From contig DIFU01000121.1 in the NCBI GenBank assembly GCA_002419285.1, positions 1 to 22,539 on the forward strand: a stretch of 22,539 nt of DNA. Reading direction: 5' to 3'. Below, in pieces: positions 15,117 to 22,539 of the stretch. A program made the translations under genes and the position numbers. This DNA comes from Prolixibacteraceae bacterium UBA5740. Its GTDB lineage: Bacteria > Bacteroidota > Bacteroidia > Bacteroidales > Prolixibacteraceae. The notes below the pieces were generated by a model, which did not search any database, had not been told where the DNA came from, and saw nothing but the letters and a program-made list of their open reading frames with translations. How positions within the stretch are numbered: position 1 is the first letter of the stretch; each line of letters begins with the position of its first letter.

Positions 15117-16343
15117 ATGAGTCTGCCCAGACTATACATATTCAACCCAACGTGTGATTTTGCTGTCGCTAACGGCAGCCCTTCATGGCAACCGAATGCA
15201 ACACTTTCCAGGATGGAAGAAGATATGGCAAGTATTGTCAGATTCCTTTCAAACCCGGAAGATCTAGTTTTAGTGAATCGGCTTCCTTCGAATGAATTAT
15301 ACCGGGTAATGGAATCTGTGGGTTTTCCTCAGCCTCGCTTTAGAACTTTTGATTCCTATTCGAGTACCCCAGAACCAATAAAAGAAATTAGGCCCTGGGG
15401 CTGGAGTCCGGCTTTCAACCGCATGATTGCAACTTTGACCGAAGCCGGCAAATATCTGCCAAATCCTACCGGTGTCTCCCCATGGTTGTTGGCCGACAAG
15501 GAACTCCGAAGCCGCCAGACCTCACTTAATGCACTGCACCATCTCCTTAAAAGTCATTTCCATGATAACTTCATATCCTTGGACATGATATCCAAGGTTT
15601 ATAATAATAAAGTGGAAATAGAAACCTATGCAGCGACTAATCCCAGGCTACTCTTGAAATTACCATGGAGCAGCTCAGGTCGGGGGCTGATCCCCATAAC
15701 AGAAACTCCAGTTCATCAGTCAGTAAAACAGCAAATAAACAGTGCCTTGAAATCACAGGGTTATTTAATGGCTGAACCGTTTCTTGATAAAGTGCATGAC
15801 CTGGCTTTTCTGTTCCAAATTGATCAGGGTGAGATTCGTTTCTTGGGGATTTCAAGATTCTTCACCAATCACAAGGGACAATACCAGGGAAACAATCTTG
15901 GAGGATTCCCTGTAGATATTCCAGAAGAAGAAAAGGAGTTTCTTAAATGGGCAATTGACCTGTTACCCGGATTACTTACCAAAATTTTATATGAAACGGG
16001 ATTAGCAGAGGCCTATTCGGGGCCACTTGGAATCGATACGCTTATTTTCAGGGATAAAGAAGGCAAGTTAAAAATCAATCCCTGCCTTGAGATCAACTGG
16101 CGCTACACGATGGGTCATATATCTCTGGAGCTGGAAAAATACCTTAACCCGTCATCCTATGGGATTTTCCGGACATGGCATGGTAAAGGGAAAACATTTA
16201 CCCAATGGGTAGGAGAACAATCTCCTCAACACAAAATATGCAACAATACCGGAAAAATTATTTCAGGATTCATTCCCCTGACTGAATTCAAATACAATAA
16301 TCAATTTGGAGCCTGGCTGGAAGTAATTCCAAAAAAGCCTTAA
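15117..16343 (+). CDS. ATP-grasp-like protein of unknown function
   Basis: A 408-residue cytoplasmic protein without signal peptide or membrane helix. I do not recognise a named family. Segments suggest an ATP-grasp fold: LLLKLPWSSSGRGLIPI looks like the ATP-grasp nucleotide-binding lysine strand plus glycine-rich loop, MAEPFLDKVHDLAFLFQ like the central strand with an acidic residue, and GPLGIDTLIF with INPCLEINWRYTMGHIS like the C-terminal metal-binding E-x-N motif. The N-terminus (LYIFNPTCDFAVANG) is distinctive and could serve as a family marker. If it is ATP-grasp, it would ligate a carboxylate to an amine or thiol; the substrate is unknown. It sits 6 bp downstream of the CvpA gene, which suggests co-expression, and it ends convergent with the DUF1338 gene with no clear terminator between. 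Confidence 0.8.
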   Translation: MSLPRLYIFNPTCDFAVANGSPSWQPNATLSRMEEDMASIVRFLSNPEDLVLVNRLPSNELYRVMESVGFPQPRFRTFDSYSSTPEPIKEIRPWGWSPAFNRMIATLTEAGKYLPNPTGVSPWLLADKELRSRQTSLNALHHLLKSHFHDNFISLDMISKVYNNKVEIETYAATNPRLLLKLPWSSSGRGLIPITETPVHQSVKQQINSALKSQGYLMAEPFLDKVHDLAFLFQIDQGEIRFLGISRFFTNHKGQYQGNNLGGFPVDIPEEEKEFLKWAIDLLPGLLTKILYETGLAEAYSGPLGIDTLIFRDKEGKLKINPCLEINWRYTMGHISLELEKYLNPSSYGIFRTWHGKGKTFTQWVGEQSPQHKICNNTGKIISGFIPLTEFKYNNQFGAWLEVIPKKP

Positions 16344-16384
16344 ATAACCCTCAGAAAGCAAAAAAGAAGTATCCAAACAGAGAA

Positions 16385-17311
16385 TTAATTGTCCCGGGTT
16401 TCCGTCATTTTAAACAGATGCGTCGCCTGATCAGTAAGAAAACCGGAAAATAAGTTCTCCCCTGAGTCACTAATCACATATCCTCTTTCGGTAAATTCAT
16501 AGTAGGCATAGGTCCATTCAGTGTCCACGATCACACCTTCCCTGTTTTTCAGGCGAATTATTTCCTTTACTGCCTGTGTTGCCGATTGTCGCAAAATACT
16601 ACCCCTATCACCTTCGATCTCCTCCTTCATAGGGATATTTAAGGCTGAAAGAGCCCTGCAGGTGGTTTCCAAATCAGGCCATTCAGGCACATTTTGCAAG
16701 TTGATCGAAGCTGCAAAATGGTTTACCGAATTTCCATGAAGTAAAACCCAGGCAGCATATTGTGACAAGTCATTTATCTGGAGCAAATCCTCCCTGAACG
16801 GCAACTTCCAGGGACGCCTGAAATAACCTGTCAGTTCTTCAACCAGTATTTCTGCAGCCTCTTGGGTAATGGTCCCTCGTTCTTCAATTACATTTAACAA
16901 TTCGATGGCCTGATCAGAAATAAGATAGGGTGTTTCAGAAACTTTTTGGATAATAATATTCCGGGCCCAATCAGGCAACTCATCCACTTCAAGCTGGCTG
17001 ACAAAAATTCTGGGGAGCAAAGGATCCGGATGTTCATAATGAACTGCAGTCACCTGCATCCTGGGGAATTTATACTTACCTGCCTTTTTGAAGTTCAGCA
17101 TCTCAAGTACGTGCCCAATTCCCTGAATCCCAGAAGGCTGTTCCCCTGTTTTTGTATTTAATGTTCTGAAAGCAATGTGGTCATGAACAATTCGTCCTCC
17201 TTTTGCCTCGACCAATTCCGAATATCTGCGTGCATAAGGCACCCTATGCAGGTATTGGAGCCACAGGTTCTCCGTCAACTGCTTTAACAATTTTGTGGTA
17301 GTCGTTTTCAT
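16385..17311 (-). CDS. DUF1338 family protein, 2-oxoadipate dioxygenase/decarboxylase-like
   Basis: A 308-residue protein of the DUF1338 (HglS/YdcJ-related) family, a VOC-fold group. Characterised members use Fe(II) and O2 to convert 2-oxoadipate to 2-hydroxyglutarate in lysine catabolism. The signature DHIAFRT (44-50), the HYEHPD segment (91-96), the VNHF segment (196-199) and YYEFTERG (270-277) supply the likely metal ligands His45, His198 and Glu272. The substrate in this organism is unproven, and O2 dependence would imply at least microaerobic growth. It follows the sugar isomerase gene on the same strand after 107 bp. A perfect 11-bp inverted repeat ends 2 bp before its ATG. Confidence 0.9.
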   Translation of the reverse strand: MKTTTTKLLKQLTENLWLQYLHRVPYARRYSELVEAKGGRIVHDHIAFRTLNTKTGEQPSGIQGIGHVLEMLNFKKAGKYKFPRMQVTAVHYEHPDPLLPRIFVSQLEVDELPDWARNIIIQKVSETPYLISDQAIELLNVIEERGTITQEAAEILVEELTGYFRRPWKLPFREDLLQINDLSQYAAWVLLHGNSVNHFAASINLQNVPEWPDLETTCRALSALNIPMKEEIEGDRGSILRQSATQAVKEIIRLKNREGVIVDTEWTYAYYEFTERGYVISDSGENLFSGFLTDQATHLFKMTETRDN

Positions 17312-17313
17312 AG

Positions 17314-17343
17314 GAATTCAGTTTTATATATTAAACTGAATTC
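17314..17343. promoter_or_regulatory. Inverted repeat abutting the DUF1338 start codon
   Basis: Perfect 11-bp arms GAATTCAGTTT (17314-17324) and AAACTGAATTC (17333-17343) around an 8-bp AT loop. It starts 2 bp upstream of the ATG at 17311. It could be an operator or an mRNA hairpin covering the ribosome-binding region. No T-run marks it as a terminator. Confidence 0.55.
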
Positions 17344-17418
17344 ACTCCTTCCAGGTTACCAAAAAATGAATGTTTTTCAAAGGCCGAGGGATTTAGCGCG
17401 AACACGAAAGCCCTCCAG

Positions 17419-18276
17419 CTAAAGAGAAAGCTCCTTCAAGTAGCGATAGCTGTTCTGCAGACAACTCAGTCCATTGACTTCTCCATCCCTCTCAACCATA
17501 TAATGTTGTACACCCTGCCCCAGTGCTTCCCGCAGCAAAGGTGCAAAATCGATGACCCCAGCTCCAGGACAGGCAAAATCCATTTCCACTTCATTATTCA
17601 TATCCTTGAGATGAAGAATTGAATACCTACCCGGATATTTTTTCAAAACAGAGAGTGGATCTCCGCCCCCTTTCTTCACCCAGTATAGATCAAGTTCAAC
17701 TGAAACCAGCCCGGGGTCAGTCCATTTCATCAAAAGATCGAAGGGTAACCCTTCGCCGGTGTCTTTCAGAAACTCCTTATCATGGTTATGCCAGCAAAAT
17801 TTAATTCCGGCAGTCTTACACAATTCTCCCATTTGATTCAAAATATCCGCTGATTTACGGCACTGATCTGCAGTAATGTTATCTGCGCCATCGAGCCAGG
17901 GCCAATAGCAAACCAGGTAATCGTTCCTGCATTGCTTTGCCGTTTGAATGTGGGCACTTGTGTCTTCAAGCAGCTGTTGAAGCCCCATCCCTCCGGCCAC
18001 GGGCCTGATACCAATTCCGGTGCAGAAATCCAACACTTCTTTTGGTGATTCTCCAAGGTTCCAGCCACCTTCTATTTCAGTATATCCCATTGCCGCCAGG
18101 GTTGACAGGGTTCCTTTCCAATCTTCCTGCAAAAAATTATTGACTATACCGGAAATAAATCCAATAGCTGGTAATTTATTCCCATTATCCATTGCAAAAA
18201 GTGGCGGAGTGGATGCCATAAGGATGGATGCCATTGTTGTATGGCGAATGAATTGTCGACGGTTAAAATTATTCAT
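17419..18276 (-). CDS. Tat-exported sugar phosphate isomerase/epimerase (xylose isomerase-like TIM barrel)
   Basis: A 285-residue protein. A twin-arginine signal, FNRRQFIRHTTMASILMAS, with probable cleavage near residue 28 (PLFA), is followed by an AP-endonuclease-2/xylose-isomerase-like TIM barrel. Barrel strand motifs include EIEGGWN, FCWHNHDKEF, VSVELDLYWVKKGG and ILHLKDMN; their acidic and His residues are the usual divalent-metal ligands. Members interconvert or epimerise sugars, and exported ones in Bacteroidota are commonly found with Gfo/Idh/MocA oxidoreductases, as here. Its ATG is 25 bp after the stop of the oxidoreductase gene. The exact substrate cannot be read from sequence. Confidence 0.9.
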   Translation of the reverse strand: MNNFNRRQFIRHTTMASILMASTPPLFAMDNGNKLPAIGFISGIVNNFLQEDWKGTLSTLAAMGYTEIEGGWNLGESPKEVLDFCTGIGIRPVAGGMGLQQLLEDTSAHIQTAKQCRNDYLVCYWPWLDGADNITADQCRKSADILNQMGELCKTAGIKFCWHNHDKEFLKDTGEGLPFDLLMKWTDPGLVSVELDLYWVKKGGGDPLSVLKKYPGRYSILHLKDMNNEVEMDFACPGAGVIDFAPLLREALGQGVQHYMVERDGEVNGLSCLQNSYRYLKELSL

Positions 18277-18301
18277 GATAGTTATATATTCGTCGGTTAA
18301 T

Positions 18302-19624
18302 TTATAATTCAGGAAGTTTCCAGGGGCTCCTGTAAATTGGCCTGATCATGTTGTTTGCCTTTTCGGAGTTGGAGAACGCACCTGATTTTTCATCCCATAC
18401 CAACTTGTTTTCGCCGGTCCTGACCGCTATATTGGCAGCATGAGCAGCTACGGCCACAGCTCTTCCAATCTCCGGAGGGCAGGCTGGAGTATTTCTGGAC
18501 TTTACGCTGCTTATGAAATTTGCCACATGATCACCATGATTTTCACCTTCCATTTTAACTTCAAGCCCACTTGTCTTTTCGACCTGTTTGGCATCGTCCC
18601 ATTCGGGAATGATTTTATAACCCTGCCGGTTGACCACGAGGGTAGCGTCATCTCCAACAAACGCCAATCCGTAATTTTTATCCCATGGGCCACCTTGCGT
18701 GCCTGCCGTATGCTCCCATGAAACGATAAAATCATCATGCTGCCATATTACCGACATGGTATCATAAGTTTCATGCGCATTATTTTCGAATGATAAGTTC
18801 CCTCCGGTGGCAAGTGTGACTTTGGGTGGCGTTTTCATCTCATTTGCCCAAAAGGCCATGTCAATCAGGTGAACACCCCAGTCAGTAATCAAACCACCTC
18901 CATAATCCCAAAACATTCGCCAGCTTCCATGAAATCGGGTAGGATTAAAACTCCGGTCAGGTGCCGGCCCCAGCCACATGTCGAAATCAACGCCATCGGG
19001 AACCGGCTGATCAGGCACTTTGGTCTGCCCGACACCATAATCAAAATTGCCCCAAATGTTAACCTTTCTGAGTTTACCGATCCTCCCATTCCGAATCATG
19101 GAATTTACATCTTGCCAGTGCTTGCCTGAACGTTGCTGTTGGCCTACCTGAATTATCCGGTTATACCGCAGACCCGCTTTGACCATCACATCACATTCAG
19201 CAATTGAATTGGCCATCGGTTTCTCAACGTAAACATCTTTGCCTGCCTGACAAGCATAAACAGTGTGCAAACAATGCCAATGGTCGGGAGAGCCCACAAT
19301 TACGGCATCTATATCCTTATTCTCCAAAAGCTTCCGAAAATCTTTATATAAAACAGGTTTTTGCCCAAAAGATTTTTGCACATCTGAAGCTCTTTTCTCT
19401 AACAGGTTACCGTCAACATCGCATAACCCGACACAATTGACATTACCCTTTTCGAGATGGCGTTCAAGGATACCGAAGCCCATATTTCTGACTCCGATCA
19501 GGGCAACATTTAATTGATCAGACGGGGTACCAGCAAAGACGGATTGGGAAAACGGACCGGCCAAACCAAGAGAGGCTGTGGCCAGTGAAGTTGATCGAAT
19601 AAAATTTCTGCGATTTGTATTCAT
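18302..19624 (-). CDS. Tat-exported Gfo/Idh/MocA family oxidoreductase
   Basis: A 440-residue protein with a twin-arginine signal (TNRRNFIRSTSLATASLGLAG, cleavage near residue 32). The Rossmann domain starts VALIGVRNMGFGILERH and includes GLCDVDG and VIVGSPDHWH. EKPMANSIAEC holds the family's catalytic EKP lysine, and GLITDWGVHLIDMAFW lies in the C-terminal substrate domain. The Tat pathway would export it folded with its NAD(P) bound. It probably oxidises or rearranges a sugar or cyclitol with the isomerase encoded 25 bp downstream. Its start codon lies inside a 14-bp perfect inverted repeat that fills the gap to the PfkB-like gene, pointing to post-transcriptional or operator control. Confidence 0.93.
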   Translation of the reverse strand: MNTNRRNFIRSTSLATASLGLAGPFSQSVFAGTPSDQLNVALIGVRNMGFGILERHLEKGNVNCVGLCDVDGNLLEKRASDVQKSFGQKPVLYKDFRKLLENKDIDAVIVGSPDHWHCLHTVYACQAGKDVYVEKPMANSIAECDVMVKAGLRYNRIIQVGQQQRSGKHWQDVNSMIRNGRIGKLRKVNIWGNFDYGVGQTKVPDQPVPDGVDFDMWLGPAPDRSFNPTRFHGSWRMFWDYGGGLITDWGVHLIDMAFWANEMKTPPKVTLATGGNLSFENNAHETYDTMSVIWQHDDFIVSWEHTAGTQGGPWDKNYGLAFVGDDATLVVNRQGYKIIPEWDDAKQVEKTSGLEVKMEGENHGDHVANFISSVKSRNTPACPPEIGRAVAVAAHAANIAVRTGENKLVWDEKSGAFSNSEKANNMIRPIYRSPWKLPEL

Positions 19625-19662
19625 TATATTTAGGCGATTAGATAATCCCCTAAATATAATGA
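19621..19662. promoter_or_regulatory. 42-bp near-palindrome covering the oxidoreductase start codon
   Basis: The arms TCATTATATTTAGG (19621-19634) and CCTAAATATAATGA (19649-19662) are perfect over 14 bp. Inside, GATTA and TAATC form a further 5-bp stem with a 2-nt loop after one C-C mismatch. It exactly fills the space between the PfkB-like stop (19663-19665) and the oxidoreductase ATG (19622-19624), which lies within one arm. In mRNA the start codon would be base-paired. Confidence 0.65.
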
Positions 19663-20568
19663 TTAACGGCGTACGCCCCTTCGCATCAGATCAGTAATTT
19701 GTCGTTTTGATATATAGGAAGTAGCCCCATGCGTTGCAGCTACCGCTGCACCTGCCGCATTGGCAAAGTTCAGAGCTTCTTCAACATTCCTGTTTTCCAG
19801 ATAAACATTGAGAAAAGCTGCTGAAAAAGCAGAGCCGGATCCAACAGTATCAACAATGTCGATTTTATGTCCGGGATCCTCAAAATAGGATCCGTCTTTA
19901 CACACAGCACAAGCGCCCGATTTACTCTTGGTCACCAGGACAATGTCAATATTATATTCATTGATCACTTCGAAGGCCAGAGCACGTGTTTCAAACTCAA
20001 AAAGCCCAAGCTCACTTTTTAGCGTAAATAGCTCATTTTCTTTAACTCTCAGGATATTTGCCGCTTCCAGACTACTTTCAAGTATCGTGCGGTTGTAACA
20101 ATTTTTCCGAAGTTTCAGGTCAAGGTACTTGACCTGAGCGGGTGATTCCTTTAATAACTCCCTGAGTGTATTTTTTGAAATTCCATATCGTTGAACGAGA
20201 GTTCCAAAAACAAGACAATCAGCACTTCTGACCAGTTTTAGTGCTTCTGCCGTAAACTCGATATGGTCGAAAGCCATATCAGGTTCAATCACGTAATCAG
20301 GCCTGCCTTCACTCCCGATCCGAATATGGGCAGTCCCTGTAGGGAAAATCGGATCCACCTGAACGTTGGAATCAGAAATATTCAGTTTGGTAAGTTCATT
20401 GAGTGCATCCCGGCCTAGTTGGTCATCTCCGATTCTGGACAATAAGTAACCCTCATCACCCATTGAATTCACCCTGAAAACCAAGTTTACCGGAGCACCT
20501 CCAATTTTATGATCGTCGGGAAAAATATCCCAGACAAGTTCACCAAATGCGACAATTTTCTTGCTCAT
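19663..20568 (-). CDS. PfkB-fold carbohydrate kinase homologue lacking the catalytic Asp
   Basis: A 301-residue ribokinase/fructokinase-fold protein: FGELVWDIFPD, IGGAPVNLVFRVNSMG (22-37) and SRIGDDQLGRDAL match the PfkB first signature, and the C-terminal ATP-site region is recognisable. The second signature reads DTVGSGSAFSAAF (240-252) where the family has DTxGAGDxF, so the catalytic base Asp is Ser246 and the preceding Ala is Ser. The codons (GGA TCC GGC TCT on the coding strand) are clear. The protein is otherwise full length and undisturbed, so it may be a non-catalytic sugar-binding or regulatory member, or use another base. It is the first gene of the sugar cluster with the oxidoreductase and isomerase. 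The original family substrate may be fructose, but this is not certain. Confidence 0.85.
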   Translation of the reverse strand: MSKKIVAFGELVWDIFPDDHKIGGAPVNLVFRVNSMGDEGYLLSRIGDDQLGRDALNELTKLNISDSNVQVDPIFPTGTAHIRIGSEGRPDYVIEPDMAFDHIEFTAEALKLVRSADCLVFGTLVQRYGISKNTLRELLKESPAQVKYLDLKLRKNCYNRTILESSLEAANILRVKENELFTLKSELGLFEFETRALAFEVINEYNIDIVLVTKSKSGACAVCKDGSYFEDPGHKIDIVDTVGSGSAFSAAFLNVYLENRNVEEALNFANAAGAAVAATHGATSYISKRQITDLMRRGVRR

Positions 20569-20589
20569 CAGTTTCTGTTTTCAACTTGT

Positions 20590-20597
20590 CAAAAGTA
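20590..20597 (-). promoter_or_regulatory. -7 box for the PfkB-like sugar cluster
   Basis: On the minus strand the site reads TACTTTTG, an exact TAnnTTTG match, 21 bp upstream of the start codon at 20568. No good -33 element is visible at the usual spacing. Confidence 0.35.
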
Positions 20598-20611
20598 ATA
20601 AAAATGACATT

Positions 20612-20633
20612 CACCCTCCATGATCGGAGGGTG
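20612..20633 (-). terminator. Probable terminator of the GTPase gene
   Basis: A perfect GC-rich 8-bp stem (CACCCTCC / GGAGGGTG, loop of 6 nt) lies about 45 bp beyond the GTPase stop at 20678. On the minus strand a T5 run follows only after about eight bases, so termination may be imperfect. Confidence 0.5.
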
Positions 20634-20677
20634 TTTAAACAAATGAACAAAATACTGTTACCTCAAAAAAATGTAAA

Positions 20678-22033
20678 TCACTTCGTTGCCAGATTCACCA
20701 ATCCTGTTTTATTTAAAAACTCGTCCAAGACATCTTCAAGTTTAGGAAAGCCAATTTCCTCCAGGTCATAATACACCCTGGTTGCAGGTTTGGTCAGACT
20801 GATCAATCGCTGAAGATCAATGGGAGTTCCAATAAGAACTGAATCGCAATCGGTATTATTGATGGTTTCTTCCAGGTCTTTCACTTGTTCAGGACTATAG
20901 CCCATTGCAGGCAATAGCTTTCCTATTCCGGGATAAGTCCTGAAGGTATCATTCAATTTACCACGGAGGAATGGTCTGGGATCTACCAATTCACGAGCCC
21001 CATATTTATGTGCAGCCACAACCGCCGCTCCAATCTTCATTTCCCCATGGGTCAACGTAGGTCCGTCCTCCACTGCCAACACACGCTTTCCTCTAATCAA
21101 ACCAGGGTCATCGACCCTGATCGGGCTGGTTGCATCGATTACGACCGCGCCCGGATTAACCTTTTCAATATTTTTTCTTACGGTCTCGATATCTTCGGGG
21201 CTTGCCGTATCAATCTTGTTTATAATTATGACATCAGCAGTCCTCATGTTCAGCTCACTCGGATAATAGCTCACTTCGGTTCCAGGACGGTGTGGGTCAG
21301 CTACCACGATCGACAAATCAGCTTTATAGAATGAAAAATCATTGTTTCCTCCATCCCACAATATCACATCACAGCCATCCTGGTCATTCTCGGCAGCTCT
21401 TAAAATTGCCTCGTAATCGACACCTGCGTAAATCACATTCCCTCTCACAATATGTGGCTCATATTCTTCAATCTCCTCAATGGTGCATTTATGCTTAACC
21501 AAATCCTCGATGGCCGCATAACGCTGTACTGCCTGCTCGGCCAAATTACCGTATGGCATGGGGTGCCTGATGGCAACCACTTTTAATCCAAGTCGCATGA
21601 GCAACTGGACAATCTTCCTGCTTGTCTGGCTCTTGCCTGAACCAGTCCGGGTTGCACAAACCGAAATAACAGGCTTAGTGCTCTTGATCTGTGTCTGCCT
21701 TGGGCTCATCAGCAAAAACATGGAACCGGCAGCATTGACAACTGACGAGATTTTCATTACATATTGATAGGGCACATCACTGTATGAAAACACACAAATA
21801 TCGGTTTCATGCTTACGAATAAGTTCTTCAAGCTCATTCTGATGATGTATTGGAATTCCATCAGGATAGAGTTCTCCAGCCAACTCTGGCGGGTATTTTC
21901 GACCATCGATATCCGGAATCTGTGCAGCCGTAAATGCGACTACCTTATAGTCGGGATTACCTCTGAAATAGGTATTGAAATTGTGAAAATCGCGGCCTGC
22001 TGCGCCGATAATGATAACTTTCTGCGGTTTCAT
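20678..22033 (-). CDS. Cyclic 2,3-diphosphoglycerate synthetase-like GTPase (COG2403 type)
   Basis: A 451-residue cytoplasmic protein. The N-terminal Rossmann-like domain starts KVIIIGAAGRDFHNFNTYFR. A P-loop domain follows, with CATRTGSGKSQTSRK (126-140), DVILWDGGNND and the NKID base-recognition motif (IIINKIDTA). This architecture matches archaeal cyclic 2,3-diphosphoglycerate synthetase and its many bacterial homologues annotated as predicted GTPases. Archaeal enzymes cyclise 2,3-bisphosphoglycerate with ATP to make a thermoprotectant; bacterial members have no settled function, so that activity should not be assumed. It is monocistronic, with a probable promoter upstream and a hairpin downstream, and is divergent from the ACP phosphodiesterase gene. 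Confidence 0.85.
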   Translation of the reverse strand: MKPQKVIIIGAAGRDFHNFNTYFRGNPDYKVVAFTAAQIPDIDGRKYPPELAGELYPDGIPIHHQNELEELIRKHETDICVFSYSDVPYQYVMKISSVVNAAGSMFLLMSPRQTQIKSTKPVISVCATRTGSGKSQTSRKIVQLLMRLGLKVVAIRHPMPYGNLAEQAVQRYAAIEDLVKHKCTIEEIEEYEPHIVRGNVIYAGVDYEAILRAAENDQDGCDVILWDGGNNDFSFYKADLSIVVADPHRPGTEVSYYPSELNMRTADVIIINKIDTASPEDIETVRKNIEKVNPGAVVIDATSPIRVDDPGLIRGKRVLAVEDGPTLTHGEMKIGAAVVAAHKYGARELVDPRPFLRGKLNDTFRTYPGIGKLLPAMGYSPEQVKDLEETINNTDCDSVLIGTPIDLQRLISLTKPATRVYYDLEEIGFPKLEDVLDEFLNKTGLVNLATK

Positions 22034-22075
22034 AAGATTTATTGATTAGTTGATGGATTTTGCCGTTTCAGTGGT

Positions 22076-22107
22076 AAAATTTAGGACAATTCTGACCTGT
22101 AAAACAA
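22076..22107 (-). promoter_or_regulatory. Candidate Bacteroidota promoter for the GTPase gene
   Basis: On the minus strand, TTG (22105-22107) is followed after 21 bp by TAAATTTT (22083-22076), one mismatch from TAnnTTTG. It lies 42 bp upstream of the ATG at 22033. Confidence 0.35.
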
Positions 22108-22189
22108 GATAAAACTCACGATCAATGATTTGAAACTGTGTTAAAGAACATTTGAAGAGATAATCTGTTAAAATTATTTTAGCAGCCTT

Positions 22190-22539
22190 ATGAATTTTCT
22201 TGCACATATATATTTATCCGGCAATTCTGATGACATCAAGACCGGCAACTTCATTGGGGATTATGTAAAAGGAAACCGGTACAGGAATTTTCCTGATGAG
22301 ATCCAGAGGGGAATCCTTTTACATCGGTCAATAGACCACTTCACCGATAATCATGCATCGTTTATCGAGGCCAGGAATTTTTTCAGGCCGGTATATGGAA
22401 GATATTCAGGCATTGCCGTAGATGTGGTTTTTGATCATCTTTTGGCGAACAAATGGCATCTTTTTTCTGAAATGACGCTTTCTGCCTTTTCCAATCATAC
22501 ACATTCAACACTTTTGGGAAATTTTAATATCCTCCCTGA
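22190..22539 (+). CDS. acpH: ACP phosphodiesterase (DUF479 family), 3' truncated by window
   Basis: An open frame from ATG 22190 to the window edge (116 codons, no stop). The translation MNFLAHIYLSGNSDDIKTGN, then FIGDYVKG, GILLHRSIDHFTDNH and YSGIAVDVVFDHLLANKW, follows the AcpH/DUF479 pattern with its conserved His and Asp metal ligands (an HD-like hydrolase). AcpH removes the 4'-phosphopantetheine arm from acyl carrier protein, converting holo-ACP to apo-ACP. The start is chosen because MNFLAHxYLS is the usual family N-terminus. The last part is outside the window. It is divergent from the GTPase gene. Confidence 0.9.
   Translation, partial: MNFLAHIYLSGNSDDIKTGNFIGDYVKGNRYRNFPDEIQRGILLHRSIDHFTDNHASFIEARNFFRPVYGRYSGIAVDVVFDHLLANKWHLFSEMTLSAFSNHTHSTLLGNFNILP

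Noticed and set aside
22151..22182. TTTG-N20-TATTTTAG as a promoter for acpH
   Set aside because: The -7 box has a mismatch at the conserved TTTG, and transcription would start within a few bases of the ATG; not distinguishable from AT-rich background.

Overview
The window comes from a member of the Bacteroidota, most likely an environmental Marinilabiliales/Bacteroidales-type organism. Three things suggest this. Genes lack clear Shine-Dalgarno sequences. Several intergenic regions carry the Bacteroidota promoter -7 motif TAnnTTTG. The gene complement is typical of the group: archaemetzincin, a GH3-family protein, a DUF1338 dioxygenase, a PfkB 'adenosine kinase', a deoxynucleoside kinase, a CvpA protein and Tat-exported sugar oxidoreductases. 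No tRNA, rRNA, CRISPR array, IS element or phage gene was seen.

Layout. (1) 1-2450: the 3' end of glutamate dehydrogenase (+) converges through a bidirectional terminator on an exported PQQ-like beta-propeller protein (-), preceded by an archaemetzincin protease (-). (2) 2511-10673, all on the minus strand: the most interesting block. In transcription order it encodes a membrane-anchored fusion of a PstS-like binding domain and a GcvH-like domain, a Tat-exported four-cluster ferredoxin (HybA/DmsB type), a NrfD/HybB-type quinone-reactive membrane subunit, and a second membrane-anchored GcvH-like protein. A strong terminator follows, and then a histidine kinase with two haem c motifs in its periplasmic sensor, and an NtrC-type sigma-54 activator. 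A near-consensus -24/-12 element and an upstream palindrome precede the first gene, so the two-component pair may control this electron-transfer module. (3) 11255-16343: housekeeping genes, namely adenosine kinase (+), deoxynucleoside kinase and GH3 protein (-), and CvpA plus an ATP-grasp-like unknown protein (+). (4) 16385-20568, minus strand: a sugar/2-oxoacid cluster of a PfkB-fold protein missing its catalytic Asp, a Tat-exported Gfo/Idh/MocA oxidoreductase, a Tat-exported sugar isomerase/epimerase and a DUF1338 2-oxoadipate dioxygenase-like enzyme. Perfect inverted repeats abut two of the start codons. (5) 20678-22539: a cyclic 2,3-diphosphoglycerate synthetase-like GTPase (-) and the 5' part of an ACP phosphodiesterase gene (+) running off the window.

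The candidate undescribed system is block 2. It has the core of a membrane redox complex (exported Fe-S subunit plus NrfD subunit) but no catalytic molybdopterin, hydrogenase or cytochrome subunit nearby. In their place are two GcvH-like swinging-arm domains with a shared C-terminal tail, and a periplasmic ligand-binding domain. Every functional statement about that system is inference from sequence.
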